A DNA stretch of 43,433 nt from a virus. The notes under the pieces were generated by a model, which made no database searches, was not told where the DNA came from, and saw nothing but the letters and a program-made list of their open reading frames with translations. The stretch lies in the IMG/VR virus record IMGVR_UViG_3300001918_000023, positions 1 through 43,433 of that record; one strand, given 5' to 3'. A program made the position numbers and the translations under genes. This document shows, piece by piece, positions 42,251-43,433 of the stretch (its first letter is position 1; every line of letters starts with the position of its first letter).

Positions 42251-42753
42251 ATCGCCCGACGCTGACGGTGGCGGGCCAGGCCCACGAAGTGGTCGCCAGC
42301 GACGGGAGCGTAGTGCTGAACGTCCCGATCACCCTGCGGCAGCGGAGCGGCCGACGTGTGGTCGCCATCGGCGGTTCTGGGTGCGAATCCGGGAACAGGA
42401 CTCGAACCGGAGCCACGCCGCTGCAGTTGGCGCTGGCCCGAGGCCACCGCTGGCTAGGGATGGTCGAGGCAGGCGAGGTCTCGTCGCTTCGTGAGATCGC
42501 ACAGCGCGATGGCGCCGACCACAGCTACGTCGCCAAGCACCTCAACCTGACCCTGCTGGCGCCGGACATCGTGGCCGGGATCCTGGACGACGTGTTGCCG
42601 GATGGGGTCCGCCTGGGCGCCCTGCTGATTAACCCGCCGGTCCAGTGGGAGGACCAGCGGGCGGCCATCGGCGTTACGCCTGCACTTCCAAGCGCGAAGG
42701 AGGCACCAGGCAGGAAGCATGGAGTAGGGCAGGCTGACAGGCGAGATGGTTAA
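42247..42753 (+). CDS. HTH-like protein linked to the recombinase
   Basis: A 168-residue protein overlapping the recombinase by 4 bp. The C-terminal part has a helix-turn-helix-like SLREIAQRDGADHSYVAKHL (about residues 80-99) followed by NLTLLAPDIVAGILDDVLPD, a pairing often seen in genes placed directly after such recombinases. It may bind DNA to control recombination direction. The middle segment GCESGNRTRTGATP looks unusual. Confidence is moderate because the family is known mainly by context. Confidence 0.7.
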   Translation: MNRPTLTVAGQAHEVVASDGSVVLNVPITLRQRSGRRVVAIGGSGCESGNRTRTGATPLQLALARGHRWLGMVEAGEVSSLREIAQRDGADHSYVAKHLNLTLLAPDIVAGILDDVLPDGVRLGALLINPPVQWEDQRAAIGVTPALPSAKEAPGRKHGVGQADRRDG

Positions 42754-42813
42754 CTCACGCCGCCGCCGAATCTCGGTTGCGTTAAGCTGTGTACTCTCGC
42801 CGAACAATTCGAG

Positions 42814-42999
42814 TCAGTTGTGCGATTTGCATTCGTTGCAGAAATGATAAGCGTCATTATCATTCTTATCATCGTGGTTATTATGGTGGTTGTGATGTGT
42901 TCGTGCCTGACACTTGATGCAGTACTTAATAATCTTCCCGATTGCCTTGCCGACAGTAATCCACCTGCCAGATTTTAGCTGCATTTTTTCCGTGTGCAT
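42814..42999 (-). CDS. Small His-rich zinc-ribbon-like protein
   Basis: A 61-residue product with AAGGA 9 nt before its ATG at 42999. YCIKCQARTHH and FCNECKSHN provide two CxxC pairs, spaced by an Asn/His/Asp-rich loop, suggesting a metal-binding knuckle. The gene is AT-rich compared with the phage and recombinase genes and probably arrived separately, or belongs to host DNA. Confidence 0.55.
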   Translation of the reverse strand: MHTEKMQLKSGRWITVGKAIGKIIKYCIKCQARTHHNHHNNHDDKNDNDAYHFCNECKSHN

Positions 43000-43120
43000 T
43001 GAAATATTTCCTTAATATGATTGTTGATCCGACATCTGTTTTATCGAATTTAGGGTTTTTGCTCTTTTTCGGTTACACGTCCCTGTATTTTCGGTTCCGA
43101 TTAGAAATATATCCTCTAAA

Positions 43121-43154
43121 AACAAAAAACGGCGAACTAAGAATCGCTCCCGTT
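43121..43154 (-). terminator. Candidate intrinsic terminator of the small zinc-ribbon gene
   Basis: On the minus strand AACGG, a 3-nt bulge and CGA pair with TCG-CCGTT, and TTTTTTG follows directly. The stem contains the stop codon of the gene at 43137-43343. It is a bulged hairpin, so strength is uncertain. Confidence 0.4.
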
Positions 43155-43343
43155 GTCAGGGCCGAATATTCCATGAAGTATTCCCACCACTATTGATGAA
43201 GCGACGCTAATAATTCCTAGTTGAGCGGGGACTGCAAGCCTATCAAATGATTTTTGACAATTCATGCAATAAAAAGAGCTGCTAATTGCGCCGGGCTCCT
43301 GCACTCGATAGTTGCTGCTTTCACAATAAGGGCAGACGGACAT
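43137..43343 (-). CDS. Small zinc-ribbon membrane protein
   Basis: A 68-residue product. MSVCPYCESSNYRVQ and FYCMNCQKSF form a CxxC...CxxC zinc ribbon; LGIISVASSIVVGILHGIFG is a C-terminal transmembrane helix. The start ATG uses the A of the TA beside the right IS end, so the gene's promoter and ribosome binding site were replaced by IS sequence and no Shine-Dalgarno is visible. The product itself looks complete. AT-rich, like its neighbour. Confidence 0.58.
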   Translation of the reverse strand: MSVCPYCESSNYRVQEPGAISSSFYCMNCQKSFDRLAVPAQLGIISVASSIVVGILHGIFGPDNGSDS

Positions 43344-43344
43344 A

Positions 43345-43433
43345 GAGCGTGTTATGAACTTTGAAGGATCGCTGCAGCGTTTCCGAGCATGAGGATGGAA
43401 AAGACAACGAAGTGCAGACCCGCCAAGGTTTCC
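43345..43433 (-). mobile_element. IS5-family insertion sequence, 3' end (partial)
   Basis: The terminal repeat GAGCGTGTTATGAACTTTGA at 43345-43364 is the inverted match of that at 69-88, with TA at 43343-43344. The transposase C-terminus lies just inside. Together with the left edge, this shows two IS ends of the same orientation facing the window from both sides. Confidence 0.85.
43352..43433 (-). CDS. IS5-family transposase, C-terminal fragment
   Basis: The frame entering from the right edge reads ETLAGLHFVVFSILMLGN and then AAAILQSS before a TAA at 43354-43352. ETLAGLHFVVF is a typical C-terminal signature of IS5-family transposases (usually preceded by RDYERLP). The last codons lie within the terminal repeat. 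The rest of the gene is outside the window. Confidence 0.82.
   Translation of the reverse strand, partial: ETLAGLHFVVFSILMLGNAAAILQSS

Noticed and set aside
42381-42420. tRNA-like T-arm (GACTCGAACC on the plus strand)
   Set aside because: The flanking bases do not form a T-stem, acceptor stem or anticodon arm, and the segment is inside the HTH-like protein gene.
42999-43196. Plus-strand hydrophobic frame between the two small zinc-ribbon genes
   Set aside because: No ribosome binding site before TTG 42999 or ATG 43017, and it overlaps both minus-strand genes that have better support.

Overview
The window is about 43.4 kb of mostly high-GC DNA (visibly around two-thirds G+C, except for AT-rich patches near 27.94-28.01, 39.2-40.2 and 42.8-43.3 kb). 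It looks like an integrated, lambda-organised siphophage (prophage) carrying a large cargo region, from a high-GC proteobacterium. The order Lysobacterales (Xanthomonadales) or a relative is my best guess from the style of the IS5 transposase, the phage tail genes and the small accessory genes; this is inference, not proof.

Layout. (1) Positions 1-88 and 43345-43433 are the two opposite ends of IS5-family elements. The left edge encodes the first 15 residues of a transposase and the right edge encodes the last 26, both on the minus strand and both bounded by the same 20-bp terminal repeat and a TA. (2) 69-383 (minus) is a small DUF3489-like gene whose 3' end was cut off by the left IS. (3) 559-22758 (plus) is a nearly complete late operon in lambda order: small terminase (frameshifted here), large terminase, gpW-like joiner, portal, head protease with a nested scaffold, decoration protein, major capsid, a GH108-type endolysin, FII-like joiner, tail terminator candidate, gpZ-like protein, tail tube, a tail chaperone with a candidate -1 frameshift, tape measure, and a distal tail module ending with a J-like tip protein. 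A ParE/RHH toxin-antitoxin pair sits antisense at 8824-9407. Most genes overlap by 1-20 bases, so translational coupling is likely.

(4) 22.8-25.9 kb holds small accessory genes. Five of them are each preceded 24-38 nt upstream of their start by a conserved 33-nt element; a further copy stands before the minus-strand gene at the left end, and another lies before a structured leader at 25.44-25.59 kb. (5) 26.2-39.9 kb is cargo unlike a phage: a small membrane protein plus an HELGH zinc metallopeptidase, two adjacent giant genes (about 2051 and 1544 residues) that I do not recognise, and a cysteine hydrolase (DCTHF...DH). (6) 40.2-42.75 kb is an integration module: a small ORF, a DUF2924 protein, a large serine recombinase and an HTH-like protein, all overlapping. 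(7) 42.8-43.34 kb is AT-rich and carries two tiny zinc-ribbon genes on the minus strand.

No repressor, replication gene, holin, tRNA or CRISPR array is visible. The phage therefore appears to have lost its early region, or it lies beyond the IS copies. The most interesting parts are the cargo block at 26.2-39.9 kb, especially the giant gene pair, and the repeated 33-nt upstream element.
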